Shown in pieces: positions 8,484 to 16,172 of a DNA stretch of 64,000 nucleotides (positions are counted from its first letter, which is position 1; every line of letters begins with the position of its first letter). The notes under the pieces are model-generated. The model did not search any database. It saw nothing but the letters and a program-made list of their open reading frames with translations, and had not been told where the DNA came from. Source of the DNA: JBFWNG01 sp050251195. Lineage in GTDB: Bacteria > Bdellovibrionota_B > Oligoflexia > Oligoflexales > Oligoflexaceae. A program made the translations under genes and the position numbers. The stretch lies in the NCBI GenBank assembly GCA_050251195.1, contig JBFWNG010000018.1, positions 1-64,000 on the forward strand. Direction: 5' to 3'.

Positions 8484-8512
8484 TTGCACTAATTCTCTGT
8501 TTAACTTAGGAT
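8484..8512 (+). promoter_or_regulatory. Probable promoter of the VKOR-DsbA gene
   Basis: TTGCAC (8484-8489), a 17-bp spacer and TAGGAT (8507-8512) lie 31 bp before the start codon. Each box matches the sigma70 consensus at 4 of 6 positions. The Shine-Dalgarno AGGAG follows just before the ATG. Confidence 0.45.
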
Positions 8513-8543
8513 AAAAATTGCGCGTAAATCTTAGGAGCAAGCG

Positions 8544-9755
8544 ATGCAGGATTCCACAACCTCGAAAAATACCACCCCGCTAGAACTGTTTGGCTTCGTC
8601 TTGGCCCTATTGGGTGCGGCCGTTTCAGGATACGCCACCTGGCATCACTTTAAGGTTCGGGCTTCGGGGGCAACAGATGCGATCTGTAACATAAGCCAAA
8701 AGTTTAACTGTGACGACGTAGCCCTAAGTAATTACAGCGAACTTTTCGGTATCCCCGTCGCTGTTCTCGGTGTCGCATTTTTCGCAAGCCTCCTCGTGCT
8801 TCTTGTGACAGCGAAAGCAAAACCCCAATATCGTGATGATGCTCTCACAACGTTTTTCGGAATGACGATTGTCGGCGCCGTCACTTCCGTGGTCCTGGCT
8901 ATCATCTCCGCCACGGCGATCAAGGTTTTTTGCCCAACCTGCATGGTCGTGTACGTCATTACCTTCTGCTTACTTGTGCTCGTTATATTGAGAAAGGCGG
9001 ACTTACCTAAGCCAATGGCCTTTAAGCAATTAAGCAACGGAAGCACGTATGTGTTGGTCACCTCACTTGTAGTTATCGCACCCGTGCAAATGTTTAAGCC
9101 GCCCGCACAAAACCTCAAAATGGACTTGCCGCAACAAGCTAATGGCGACGGTCAGGATCAAATGCAAGGATCCATTCTCGACCCGAAAAAGACCGATATA
9201 CCTCTCAATAAGGGACCATTTTCCGGTCTAGGAGAAGACTACCGTTGGGGCTCCGACGACGCCAAGGTCGTCATTGTGGAGTTTGCGGACTTTGAGTGCC
9301 CGGCATGCCAAGAGGCTTTTCACGTTCTCAAACAAATGAAGGAACAGTATGGGGACAAGATCCTCGTCGTTTTCAAAAACTATCCGCTCGACAACGCTTG
9401 CAACACCTCGGTAAGCAGAAAAATTCACGAGTTTGCATGCGATGCGGCAAGACTCGCCCGTTGCGCTGGTTCTATAGGCAAGTTTGCACCGTTTCATGAT
9501 ACGGTTTATGCAAATCAACAGGATCTTAGCCAGCAAAAACTTAGACAATGGGCTACCGAAGTGGGACTCACTGATACTCAAATCAACGAGTGCCTGAAGT
9601 CGCCCGATGTTCTTGCAAAACTTCAGGACGACGTCGCTCTCGGCAACCGAGTAGGAGTGCAAGGAACCCCGACCATCTTCATTAACGGTCAAAAAGTCGT
9701 TGGCGGCCGTTCTTACGAAGCCTTCAGGTCGGAAGTCGAAAAGTTGCTTTTTTAG
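8544..9755 (+). CDS. VKOR-DsbA fusion disulfide-forming membrane protein
   Basis: 403 residues. Residues 15-190 are a four- to five-helix vitamin K epoxide reductase domain with loop cysteines C48 and C56, the SNYSELFGIPVAVLG motif and the active-site pair CPTC (130-133). After a linker, residues 235-403 form a periplasmic DsbA-like thioredoxin fold with CPAC (252-255) and the cis-Pro loop VQGTPTIFING. In this family the VKOR part passes electrons from the thioredoxin domain to quinone, so one polypeptide replaces DsbA plus DsbB. A good SD precedes the ATG. It would supply disulfides to the many Cys-containing exported proteins here, including the repeat protein. Confidence 0.9.
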   Translation: MQDSTTSKNTTPLELFGFVLALLGAAVSGYATWHHFKVRASGATDAICNISQKFNCDDVALSNYSELFGIPVAVLGVAFFASLLVLLVTAKAKPQYRDDALTTFFGMTIVGAVTSVVLAIISATAIKVFCPTCMVVYVITFCLLVLVILRKADLPKPMAFKQLSNGSTYVLVTSLVVIAPVQMFKPPAQNLKMDLPQQANGDGQDQMQGSILDPKKTDIPLNKGPFSGLGEDYRWGSDDAKVVIVEFADFECPACQEAFHVLKQMKEQYGDKILVVFKNYPLDNACNTSVSRKIHEFACDAARLARCAGSIGKFAPFHDTVYANQQDLSQQKLRQWATEVGLTDTQINECLKSPDVLAKLQDDVALGNRVGVQGTPTIFINGQKVVGGRSYEAFRSEVEKLLF

Positions 9756-9756
9756 T

Positions 9757-10518
9757 ATGAAACTGAGCTTCGAACACAACTATCAGCACAAGGTGATGTC
9801 CATCAAATTTGATGAACACACGACGCTCGAATCTCCGAAAGATATTCTGATCTTTAGGCAAAGATGGCTTGAGGCTCTTAAGACCTGGCATTCGCCCTAC
9901 AAGGCTCTCGTCAACCTCAGTAATGTTGAAATCCGCGATACAGAAGCAAACCGCGAAGAATTTCGCCGGATGGTTACGTTTCTCAAAGGCTTCTTCCTAA
10001 AGAAAGCAGTCGCGTATCCTGCCACGGAAGCGCTGAAGGAAGTTGTCCCCTTCGATTTGTTTGCGTCGGAGGACGAGGCTGCAACAGCCGTTGGTTTGCG
10101 CAAAGCTTCTAGTTCCAAGGAGACTTTGGATTTTCGATCGGCCATCACCTTGGCCAACGATTTTCAACGTCAACTCATGGAACTAACCTTTGCGTCGGAA
10201 TTTGAGATATCGGCGAAGGAGCAAGTGGCCATGCTTCGAAGCAAGATCACCAACAACTTGATGCAGTGGCACTCTGCCTGGAATATGCTTGTAGATTGTT
10301 CTCAAATTACCTTTGACCCGGTCGGAAACGAAGAGTTCTCTCAACTAGTCCTCTATTTTAAACGATTTTTTCTAAAGGAAATCGTAGGTTATTCGCCTAA
10401 AGGAAAGAAGGAAACCTATCCGTTCCCCGTTTACCGTGCCCGCCACAATGCTGTGGCAAAGCTGGTACCGGAGGGAACCTTCTCGGCCGACGAGGCCAAC
10501 TGCAGGTCCCGAAAGTGA
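9757..10518 (+). CDS. Tandemly duplicated two-domain protein of unknown function
   Basis: 253 residues, with its ATG one base after the stop of the VKOR-DsbA gene, so the two are probably cotranscribed. The protein is an internal duplication. About residues 20-120 (RWLEALKTWHSPYKALVNLS, then FLKGFFLKKAVAYP) and residues 155-245 (NNLMQWHSAWNMLVDCS, then YFKRFFLKEIVGYSP) share the same motif order. Strand-loop-helix spacing resembles STAS-type regulators, but that is only an impression. No signal peptide, so cytoplasmic. Confidence 0.65.
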   Translation: MKLSFEHNYQHKVMSIKFDEHTTLESPKDILIFRQRWLEALKTWHSPYKALVNLSNVEIRDTEANREEFRRMVTFLKGFFLKKAVAYPATEALKEVVPFDLFASEDEAATAVGLRKASSSKETLDFRSAITLANDFQRQLMELTFASEFEISAKEQVAMLRSKITNNLMQWHSAWNMLVDCSQITFDPVGNEEFSQLVLYFKRFFLKEIVGYSPKGKKETYPFPVYRARHNAVAKLVPEGTFSADEANCRSRK

Positions 10519-10600
10519 AATACCAAGGAAACTGGTTGGACATTTTTAGGGACTACTGTATAAATCTTACGAATATTACCTGGTAAGGAGCGTATTTACT

Positions 10601-11218
10601 GTGACACCCGTAGAAATTCAGGCGATCCAAGGAAGTCTAATCCTAAGAGCTCGGGGATCGGAATTACTGATTCTTCCCCATCATGTTTCGGCACTCAAAA
10701 GCTTAAAACAGCCCACGGATTTTACCTCATATTTTCTACAAGACGCTCTGATCAACAGACCGGCGCGAAAACTTTTCGAAGCTTGGTTGCGCAAAGACGG
10801 CGATCTGTGGAAGCGCATTTACCGCACTATCCAAAAAGAAATGGCCGATGTGGAAGAACAAGCTCCAACTCCGGTTGCGACAAAATCTGAAAAAACCGTT
10901 GTATCCGCGCCAGCTAGCGAAAAGACGAAATCAAAAGAGAAAAAAGTAGAAGCGGAAACTCCGAAGGCAAAAGAAACGGCAAAGAAAGCTGCTGCTCCTA
11001 AAGCAAAAGCGGAAGAAAAGGAAAAGGCCGCGGCCCCCGCTAAAAAAGCCGCCGCTCCTGCAGCAAAAAAAGTAACGAAAGCTGCGGCAAAGGAAGCGCC
11101 CAAAAAGAAAACAGCTGCAGCGGCAAAAACAGCAAAAGCCAAACCAGCAACAAAGGCGGCTGCAAAACCTGCGGCGAAAAAGAAAACCGCCACCAAAGCG
11201 AAATCCAGGAGCAAGTAG
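10601..11218 (+). CDS. Protein with Lys/Ala-rich histone H1-like tail
   Basis: 205 residues from a GTG start. Residues 1-80 form a compact domain of unknown family (ILRARGSELLILPHHVSALK and so on). From about residue 95 to the end the chain is almost only Lys, Ala, Pro, Glu and Thr with KAAAPA/KKAAA blocks, like bacterial histone H1-like or AlgP-type tails. Such tails bind DNA non-specifically and compact nucleoids in known families. A nucleoid-associated role is inferred from composition only. An SD within its last codons serves the next small gene. Confidence 0.7.
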   Translation: MTPVEIQAIQGSLILRARGSELLILPHHVSALKSLKQPTDFTSYFLQDALINRPARKLFEAWLRKDGDLWKRIYRTIQKEMADVEEQAPTPVATKSEKTVVSAPASEKTKSKEKKVEAETPKAKETAKKAAAPKAKAEEKEKAAAPAKKAAAPAAKKVTKAAAKEAPKKKTAAAAKTAKAKPATKAAAKPAAKKKTATKAKSRSK

Positions 11219-11219
11219 C

Positions 11220-11492
11220 CTGATACGCAAGTTTTTCATTTGTGGCAAAAACCTGTATCTTCAAAGCAAGAACTCCGAAACGTATAACGAGATTGGCAAA
11301 GTTATCGAGCTTGCTCTTCCCCTAGAGGAATTTTGGACAATCGAGAAACTCATCAACCAAGCCAACTACTTGGTGGCGTCAGGTGAATCGAGTATCGAGA
11401 TCTCCGAAGTATACAAAGATATCTGCGGTCGATGCGCAAAATACGCCGTGAAAGAAAAAGAAAGAACCTGGCTTTATGAGAAGGCAAAGTAG
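11220..11492 (+). CDS. Small unknown protein, apparent CTG (or ATA) start
   Basis: A clean 90-codon frame (IRKFFICGKNLYLQSKNSE ... YEKAK) runs between the Lys-rich gene and gmhB, but it has no ATG, GTG or TTG near its 5' end. AGGAG at about 11207-11211 sits 8 nt before CTG at 11220, a near-ideal spacing. The stop overlaps the gmhB start by 17 nt, as in a coupled operon. The alternative is that it is the C-terminus of the upstream protein after a +1 frameshift or a sequencing error. No family recognised. Confidence 0.55.
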   Translation: MIRKFFICGKNLYLQSKNSETYNEIGKVIELALPLEEFWTIEKLINQANYLVASGESSIEISEVYKDICGRCAKYAVKEKERTWLYEKAK

Positions 11493-12039
11493 CGGCGTTC
11501 CCACGATTTTTCTCGACCGGGACGGCGTGCTGAACGAAGACAAGGGATATGTTGTAAAACCCGAGGACCTTCGACTCCTGCCTGGCGTTGTCGAAGGTCT
11601 CAAGACTCTCAAAAATCTCGGCTATAGACTTGTCGTTATTACCAACCAATCAGGTATTGCCCGGGGGTATTTCTCAGAACGGGAAGTTGAGGAATTTCAT
11701 GAGCACATGAACCGGCATCTTCAGCAAGCTGGTAGTGTTCCGATCGACGCGTTTTACATATGTCCGCATCACCCCAAGGGAACTATTCCCCAGTACTCCT
11801 CAATATGCGAGTGCCGCAAACCCGGGACTGGTCTTGTCGAATTAGCACTTGATGAGTATGCGATCGATACGAGCAAGAGTTTCTTTATTGGGGATAAAGA
11901 GTCGGACATCTTGTGCGGAAAGCAAATGGGCTTGAGGACCATTCATGTTGTCGGACGGTACGAACAAAATGCTCAAGCCGACTACACCGTTGCAAACTTT
12001 GCAGAGGCGGTCCGCATGATTATTTCTTGCTCTCCTTGA
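11476..12039 (+). CDS. gmhB: D-glycero-D-manno-heptose 1,7-bisphosphate 7-phosphatase
   Basis: 187 residues, the usual GmhB length. HAD motif I is FLDRDGVLNED, motif II ITNQSGIARG, then the zinc-binding region CPHHP ... CECRKPG and motif IV FIGDKESDI. GmhB removes the 7-phosphate in ADP-heptose synthesis for the LPS inner core (cytoplasm). The closely related HisB-N is less likely because of the Zn loop and the stand-alone length. The 3' end overlaps the convergent BFD gene by about 20 nt. Confidence 0.9.
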   Translation: MRRQSSGVPTIFLDRDGVLNEDKGYVVKPEDLRLLPGVVEGLKTLKNLGYRLVVITNQSGIARGYFSEREVEEFHEHMNRHLQQAGSVPIDAFYICPHHPKGTIPQYSSICECRKPGTGLVELALDEYAIDTSKSFFIGDKESDILCGKQMGLRTIHVVGRYEQNAQADYTVANFAEAVRMIISCSP

Positions 12040-12292
12040 CCTCACGGATTTTTCTAAGAAGCTGTTTTATGCGCGGACCGCAGCGTTCGCCCTGGCACCC
12101 GCCTTGACCTGTTCCGGCCTTATTGTTCACTTCGGCAACGGTTTCGCTCGTTTTCAGGGCGTCCATTATTTGACCGAGTTTTATTCCCTTACAAATGCAT
12201 ATGACGCGGTTGAGCTGCTTCGCGCGCTCCAACTTCTTGTCAGCGTCGTCGCTTTCAATCTCACTCGTGATTGTTTTTTCTTCGTCCGCCAT
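12020..12292 (-). CDS. BFD-like [2Fe-2S] protein
   Basis: 90 residues from MADEEK, preceded by TTAGGAAAT; a longer frame to 12331 would overlap the protease gene. Residues 1-25 are acidic. Residues 28-80 form a BFD domain with cluster ligands C32-x-C34 and C66-x4-C71. BFD (bacterioferritin-associated ferredoxin-like) domains bind a [2Fe-2S] cluster and act in electron transfer, often on iron stores or as modules of larger enzymes. The C66-x4-C71 spacing is wider than the common CxxC. Last gene of a minus-strand run. Confidence 0.75.
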   Translation of the reverse strand: MADEEKTITSEIESDDADKKLERAKQLNRVICICKGIKLGQIMDALKTSETVAEVNNKAGTGQGGCQGERCGPRIKQLLRKIREVKESKK

Positions 12293-12297
12293 ATTTC

Positions 12298-12981
12298 CTA
12301 AGAATATAAAAAGTCCAACCAGGCAAACCACCGGCTATCCGACAGGGAGAATACTACCACAGAAAAGTTGGCCACGGCATGAAATGCGATGGGAACAAGT
12401 ATCCTGCCCGACTTAAAATACAGGTATTCGCAGATTATTCCTAGCAGGAGAGGTCCGAGCGGGAGGCCAATTTGAAGTGCCAGCACGCGGTCCCAAGTCG
12501 GCAGCGTGTGCATCAAAGAGAAAAATAATGCGCTAAAATAACCACCCCAGAATGGCCCGCCGAGCTTCCTGAAGGCCCTCCCGAAAGCTCCCCTGTAAAC
12601 TATCTCCTCTACCGCAGGCACCCAGAGAACAAGTGCAACCCAAGTGTTCGAAAGGGGTTGGCCTGTCGGAGAGCCCACGAAACGCGAGACAAGAGCCGCT
12701 ACTCCGATGACAGCCAGAAAAGAGAGAGAGGGGAGAAACCATGCGACCTGAGCCCCCGTCATCCTGAATGAAGCGAAGGCTCTCGGCCTAAGATTTTTCG
12801 CTTCGCTCAACGTGACGGCTGCGAAAGTAAAACTTAACACCGTATTCACGCATGCGATGAAGAACCAAGAGTCTAAGGGGAAGTGTGTCTGGAGGCCGTA
12901 GAGAAAACCCAGGGCCACGGCACAAATAATAGTGAAGGAAATGAGATAGAGTACCTTGCGAAAGGTAATCGCGGCAACCAA
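12298..12981 (-). CDS. CPBP (CAAX/Abi) family membrane metalloprotease
   Basis: 227 residues, about six to seven hydrophobic segments. The family motifs are EEIVYR (E125, E126, R130), FFSLMH (H158) and HAVAN (H201, N205), the metal ligands of Rce1/CPBP glutamic proteases. Substrate unknown. The start is a TTG with a weak SD, so it is uncertain. Residues 56-75 (LSEAKNLRPRAFASFRMTG) are the translation of a dispersed REP-like repeat inserted in frame between the second and third membrane segments. Only 1 nt separates it from the upstream CheV gene. Confidence 0.8.
   Translation of the reverse strand: MVAAITFRKVLYLISFTIICAVALGFLYGLQTHFPLDSWFFIACVNTVLSFTFAAVTLSEAKNLRPRAFASFRMTGAQVAWFLPSLSFLAVIGVAALVSRFVGSPTGQPLSNTWVALVLWVPAVEEIVYRGAFGRAFRKLGGPFWGGYFSALFFSLMHTLPTWDRVLALQIGLPLGPLLLGIICEYLYFKSGRILVPIAFHAVANFSVVVFSLSDSRWFAWLDFLYS
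12757..12816. repeat. REP-like repeat (SEAKNL type) inside the CPBP gene
   Basis: An imperfect palindrome of about 60 bp with ends CGTCA/TGACG and the inner arms GAAGCGAAGG and TTTTTCGCTTCG. The sequence type, translated as SEAKNL ... ASFRMTG, is a widespread bacterial intergenic repeat. Here it sits inside a gene, in frame. A second, partial copy is at 43352-43379. Confidence 0.7.
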
Positions 12982-12982
12982 A

Positions 12983-13927
12983 TTAGGAAGCCTTCGCTTC
13001 GGAAGGCGAGTGCTTTCGAAGCAACGACAACAGCTTTTTGTTATCGTTCTTTTGCGTATAGCCGTTTGCTCCTGCGGCCTGCACCGCGCTTGCTACGGTT
13101 TCGTCATTGACAGACGTGTGCACGATCACGGGAATGTTTTCGAGAATCTTCACTTTTCGAACTTGGGTTGTAAATTCGAGGCCGGTCATGATGGGCATCT
13201 CAAGATCCGTGACGACCAAGTCAATTTTGCCCCATTTCGAGTCTGGCCTGAGGCTGTCCATTAAGATATCAAGCCCGTGTCTGCCGTTCTCAGCAAGAAT
13301 CGGCTTATATCCGTTATCGGACAAGAGCCTTTCCAAGCTTGACAATATCGCCCTCGAATCGTCAACGATCAGCACCGTCGGACCAAGGCCGGCTTTTCCA
13401 CTTTCAGATCGGCTTGCTGAATGGGGTCGGTTTCCTTCCAGATGATTCAACAAACCATCCAGGTCCAAAACAAAGAGGAAGTCACTTGCGTCCAATAAGA
13501 CCATGCTGGACATGAACGACTCAGCATTGGCCGAGGGCGGTAAAACCCTGTCCCAAGGCACCCGACGAATTCCCAACGTGGACGACACGATAAAGCCTGC
13601 TCGTCGCCCTTCCATTTCTACAACAATGATTTGTTGATCGGATTCCACCGTGGGGCTGGCGTCTTCTAACATCATCCGAAGATTGATTGCCGGAATGGGT
13701 ACGCCGCGCAATTCAAAAACGCCAGTAATCCCCCGAACCGTAGATCCAAGCGGATTGATTTTTGGCATGTGTACAACTTCGCGCACATAGCCAACGTCTA
13801 TGCCATATATCCCCTGCAATTTTTCGCCAGTGGGAAGCGTTCGATCGAGGACGAATTCAATAAGCTCCAAGTAACTTGAGCCTATTTCATACCTATTGAG
13901 ATTTCGCAGATCCTTGTGTTCGCCCAT
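12983..13927 (-). CDS. cheV: CheV-type chemotaxis coupling protein (CheW-receiver)
   Basis: 314 residues. Residues 15-165 are a CheW-like SH3 adaptor domain (GIYGIDVGYVREVVHMP, GVFELRGVPIPAINL). Residues 185-310 are a receiver with LIVDDSRA, the phosphoacceptor in VVTDLEMP and the Lys in YTQKND. CheV couples chemoreceptors to CheA and tunes adaptation by phosphorylation. The next upstream gene on the same strand is a receiver-PilZ protein, so this is a motility or surface-behaviour cluster. No receptor or CheA is present in the window. Confidence 0.88.
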   Translation of the reverse strand: MGEHKDLRNLNRYEIGSSYLELIEFVLDRTLPTGEKLQGIYGIDVGYVREVVHMPKINPLGSTVRGITGVFELRGVPIPAINLRMMLEDASPTVESDQQIIVVEMEGRRAGFIVSSTLGIRRVPWDRVLPPSANAESFMSSMVLLDASDFLFVLDLDGLLNHLEGNRPHSASRSESGKAGLGPTVLIVDDSRAILSSLERLLSDNGYKPILAENGRHGLDILMDSLRPDSKWGKIDLVVTDLEMPIMTGLEFTTQVRKVKILENIPVIVHTSVNDETVASAVQAAGANGYTQKNDNKKLLSLLRKHSPSEAKAS

Positions 13928-13952
13928 GCCGTTACTCTACCGTTCCGTGACG

Positions 13953-14744
13953 TTATTCTATTACAGAAGACTCTCGCATCAATGAGAAAAGACCTTTTTT
14001 CTGTTGATCCGTCAACTTGTCAAACTGCAAACCAATAGTGCCCTTGGTTGCGTTAACCCAAGCCACTTTAGCCTTTATCTTGGTTGCAACGTCTTTATCC
14101 GCGACCAGTGTTTTCCTGGTGCTGGGAGGGGACGCTTTGGCGCCTTTTTTCTTATTGGCAGCAGGTTTTGGCGCAGGCGCCGCCGCAAGCGACACCACAA
14201 ATTCTTGTAACTTTTTTACCTTCATCGACCCTTCAACGGTGACGCAGGCGCCGCCGAGACTAATGTTAAGCACTTTGCCTTTGACCTTTGGAGCTCGCTT
14301 GCCGCGACCGGCGGCCTTACCCACAAGTTCGGAGATGAGGTTCGTTTCAAAACGGCGGTCAAGTCGATGGCGTTCCACTAAAAATTGGTCGATTTTCTTA
14401 TTGAGGTCATTGGTGTTGACAGGTTTTGATATCCAACCGCCTGCATCAGCGTAAGTAAAAAGGTGATCCGCTACGGCTTGGTTAACAATGTCGCCAGGGA
14501 ACGCAGTCATCAAGATGGGACCTTGATAAATCTTGCGCATGGCGTCAATCAACGACGGACCGTCAACGTCCGGAAGATCAAAGTCGACGACACAAAGATC
14601 TGGTTTCGACGTAGCCAGCAAGTCGATCGTTTCCTTGCCAGATTTACTTACCAGCACGATTGCTCCGGGAATCTTGTCTTTGAAGACTTCGGATGTCATC
14701 ACCAAGCTTGGTTTTGACGCATCTGCTATGAGTATAGTTGCCAT
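13953..14744 (-). CDS. Response regulator with receiver and PilZ-like domain
   Basis: 263 residues. The receiver at 1-120 has VVDFDLPD as phosphorylation site and SKP near its end. It is followed by a PilZ-like domain with the RRFETN and NISLGG motifs (the RxxxR and (D/N)xSxxG c-di-GMP-binding pattern; only part of the Arg motif is clear). An Ala/Lys/Pro-rich insertion (AAPAPKPAANKKKGAKAS) interrupts the PilZ part. It probably joins phosphorelay input to c-di-GMP-dependent output. SD AAGGGGGT precedes the ATG. Confidence 0.8.
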   Translation of the reverse strand: MATILIADASKPSLVMTSEVFKDKIPGAIVLVSKSGKETIDLLATSKPDLCVVDFDLPDVDGPSLIDAMRKIYQGPILMTAFPGDIVNQAVADHLFTYADAGGWISKPVNTNDLNKKIDQFLVERHRLDRRFETNLISELVGKAAGRGKRAPKVKGKVLNISLGGACVTVEGSMKVKKLQEFVVSLAAAPAPKPAANKKKGAKASPPSTRKTLVADKDVATKIKAKVAWVNATKGTIGLQFDKLTDQQKKGLFSLMRESSVIE

Positions 14745-14952
14745 AAAAAATTACCCCCTTTCAAAAGGGAAAATACCTGAACTGAGGTTCATGAAAATGG
14801 GTCAACGCCGTGAAGTGTCGAAGGGATGATCTGTATCAATTATAACTGAAGTCTCTAACAATTGGTATATCCGCGCCATAGCAAGAACAACCGCTTCAGA
14901 TCTTGTCGGAAAATGTTAAAGAAAAATTCTTACGTGCCGAAAAACCTAACAA

Positions 14953-16095
14953 ATGCAAAGACTTCTAGGTCGCGTTTCGAGGGAACTCAAGTTGCAGAAA
15001 CCATTTAGTAATAAGGTAATTTTTTCGATTCTGTTGGGCATCGGCATGCCCGCATACAGCGTCACCGGCTATCGCAAGGAGGCGACTCACTTTCTTACCA
15101 ACCCCAATGTCCTAAAGCCTAGTTTGGCACTGGATATTAGCGATTCCGTCGAAACCGTAAAAATTCCTATATCAAAAATCAAAGCACGCTTAGAGAGGTC
15201 GTCAAACGACCCTCGCATCGAGCCGTTACAGATTATTGTTCCAAAGGATTCCGCTCAATTGTCAAATTTAGTAAAGAGAATTGCCAACCCCGGCAAAGCG
15301 GATGAATTAGAGGAAGCCTTTATCAAAAAACTGCGCAGCAGAAAAACTTCCGACAACAATAGCGAAGCTGTTGAACTCGGCAAGAACGAACTCAAACTGA
15401 TCAATCAAGCTTCTTACGCTCTCGAAATGGGAAAGTCGCATCATAACGTAAAAGTATCGACCGAGATTTTGCGAGACGACCCGAAAATGCGAAAAGAGTT
15501 CTTCATGCAGATGAAGGCTCACCTGAGTAGCAAGGAAATCGAAGCTCTCAGGGGACGCATCATGGTTGAAAAATCTCTGAGCTTAGATGAGGATCTTTTG
15601 CCGCCGTTTGCACGAAAGATGGTGAAAAAATACACAATCTATAGAGGTCCCAACTGCTTCCACGCCGCCTTGGCCTTTCACAGTCAGTATTTGACCCGCT
15701 CTCCTCTGGTAAATGTCAAAGAGGAAGAAGGTTATCACAAAGCCATGATCAATTATGACGAACTGTGGCGCGCCATTAACGACTACTTCTATGAAGTTGA
15801 TCCCGCCGTATCGCCTTTGAAGTATGGCGATATGCTGGTATTCTTCAATATCCCTGACGACGGCTCGCCATGGATAAGCTACAAGTGGATTCGCCACACG
15901 GCCACCTATCTCTTCAATAACCTCACCTTTTCGAAGGGTTCAAAATCGCCCAACACGCCTTACACCGTGAAGACCTTGGAAGAAGAATGGAAGACCTGGG
16001 ACGACTTTACCCAGAAGCTGGGCGTGAAGGTGTTCCGCCGTCACATGAACAAAATTAAATCCCCGCCTCCACCGTTAACAGACTGGATTTATTAA
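14953..16095 (+). CDS. Exported protein with NlpC/papain-like Cys-His region
   Basis: 380 residues. A signal peptide or anchor is likely at 20-36 (VIFSILLGIGMPAYS). Residues 45-205 are helical and charged. The C-terminal part has GPNCFHAAL (Cys at the start of a helix), YGDMLVFF and IRHTATYLFNN. This order, a buried Cys after N, then GD-hydrophobic, then H followed by a strand, is that of NlpC/P60-type cysteine peptidases and amidases. No specific family recognised. It could be a peptidoglycan hydrolase or related amidase (inference). Confidence 0.6.
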   Translation: MQRLLGRVSRELKLQKPFSNKVIFSILLGIGMPAYSVTGYRKEATHFLTNPNVLKPSLALDISDSVETVKIPISKIKARLERSSNDPRIEPLQIIVPKDSAQLSNLVKRIANPGKADELEEAFIKKLRSRKTSDNNSEAVELGKNELKLINQASYALEMGKSHHNVKVSTEILRDDPKMRKEFFMQMKAHLSSKEIEALRGRIMVEKSLSLDEDLLPPFARKMVKKYTIYRGPNCFHAALAFHSQYLTRSPLVNVKEEEGYHKAMINYDELWRAINDYFYEVDPAVSPLKYGDMLVFFNIPDDGSPWISYKWIRHTATYLFNNLTFSKGSKSPNTPYTVKTLEEEWKTWDDFTQKLGVKVFRRHMNKIKSPPPPLTDWIY

Positions 16096-16172
16096 ATAAA
16101 CATCGTAAATTTGCTATTTGACCCATAAAGATGGTATAATGGAATCTCGTTTTTTCTTCGGATCTTTGAAAA

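Noticed and set aside
10960..11218. Programmed -1 frameshift at A-rich slippery sites in the Lys-rich gene
   Set aside because: The downstream 90-codon frame is in the +1, not the -1, frame, and no stimulatory structure is visible.
10819..11264. Minus-strand ORFs rich in Phe/Ala/Val opposite the Lys-rich gene
   Set aside because: They are antisense to a low-complexity Lys/Ala coding run, which always yields Phe/Ala shadows.
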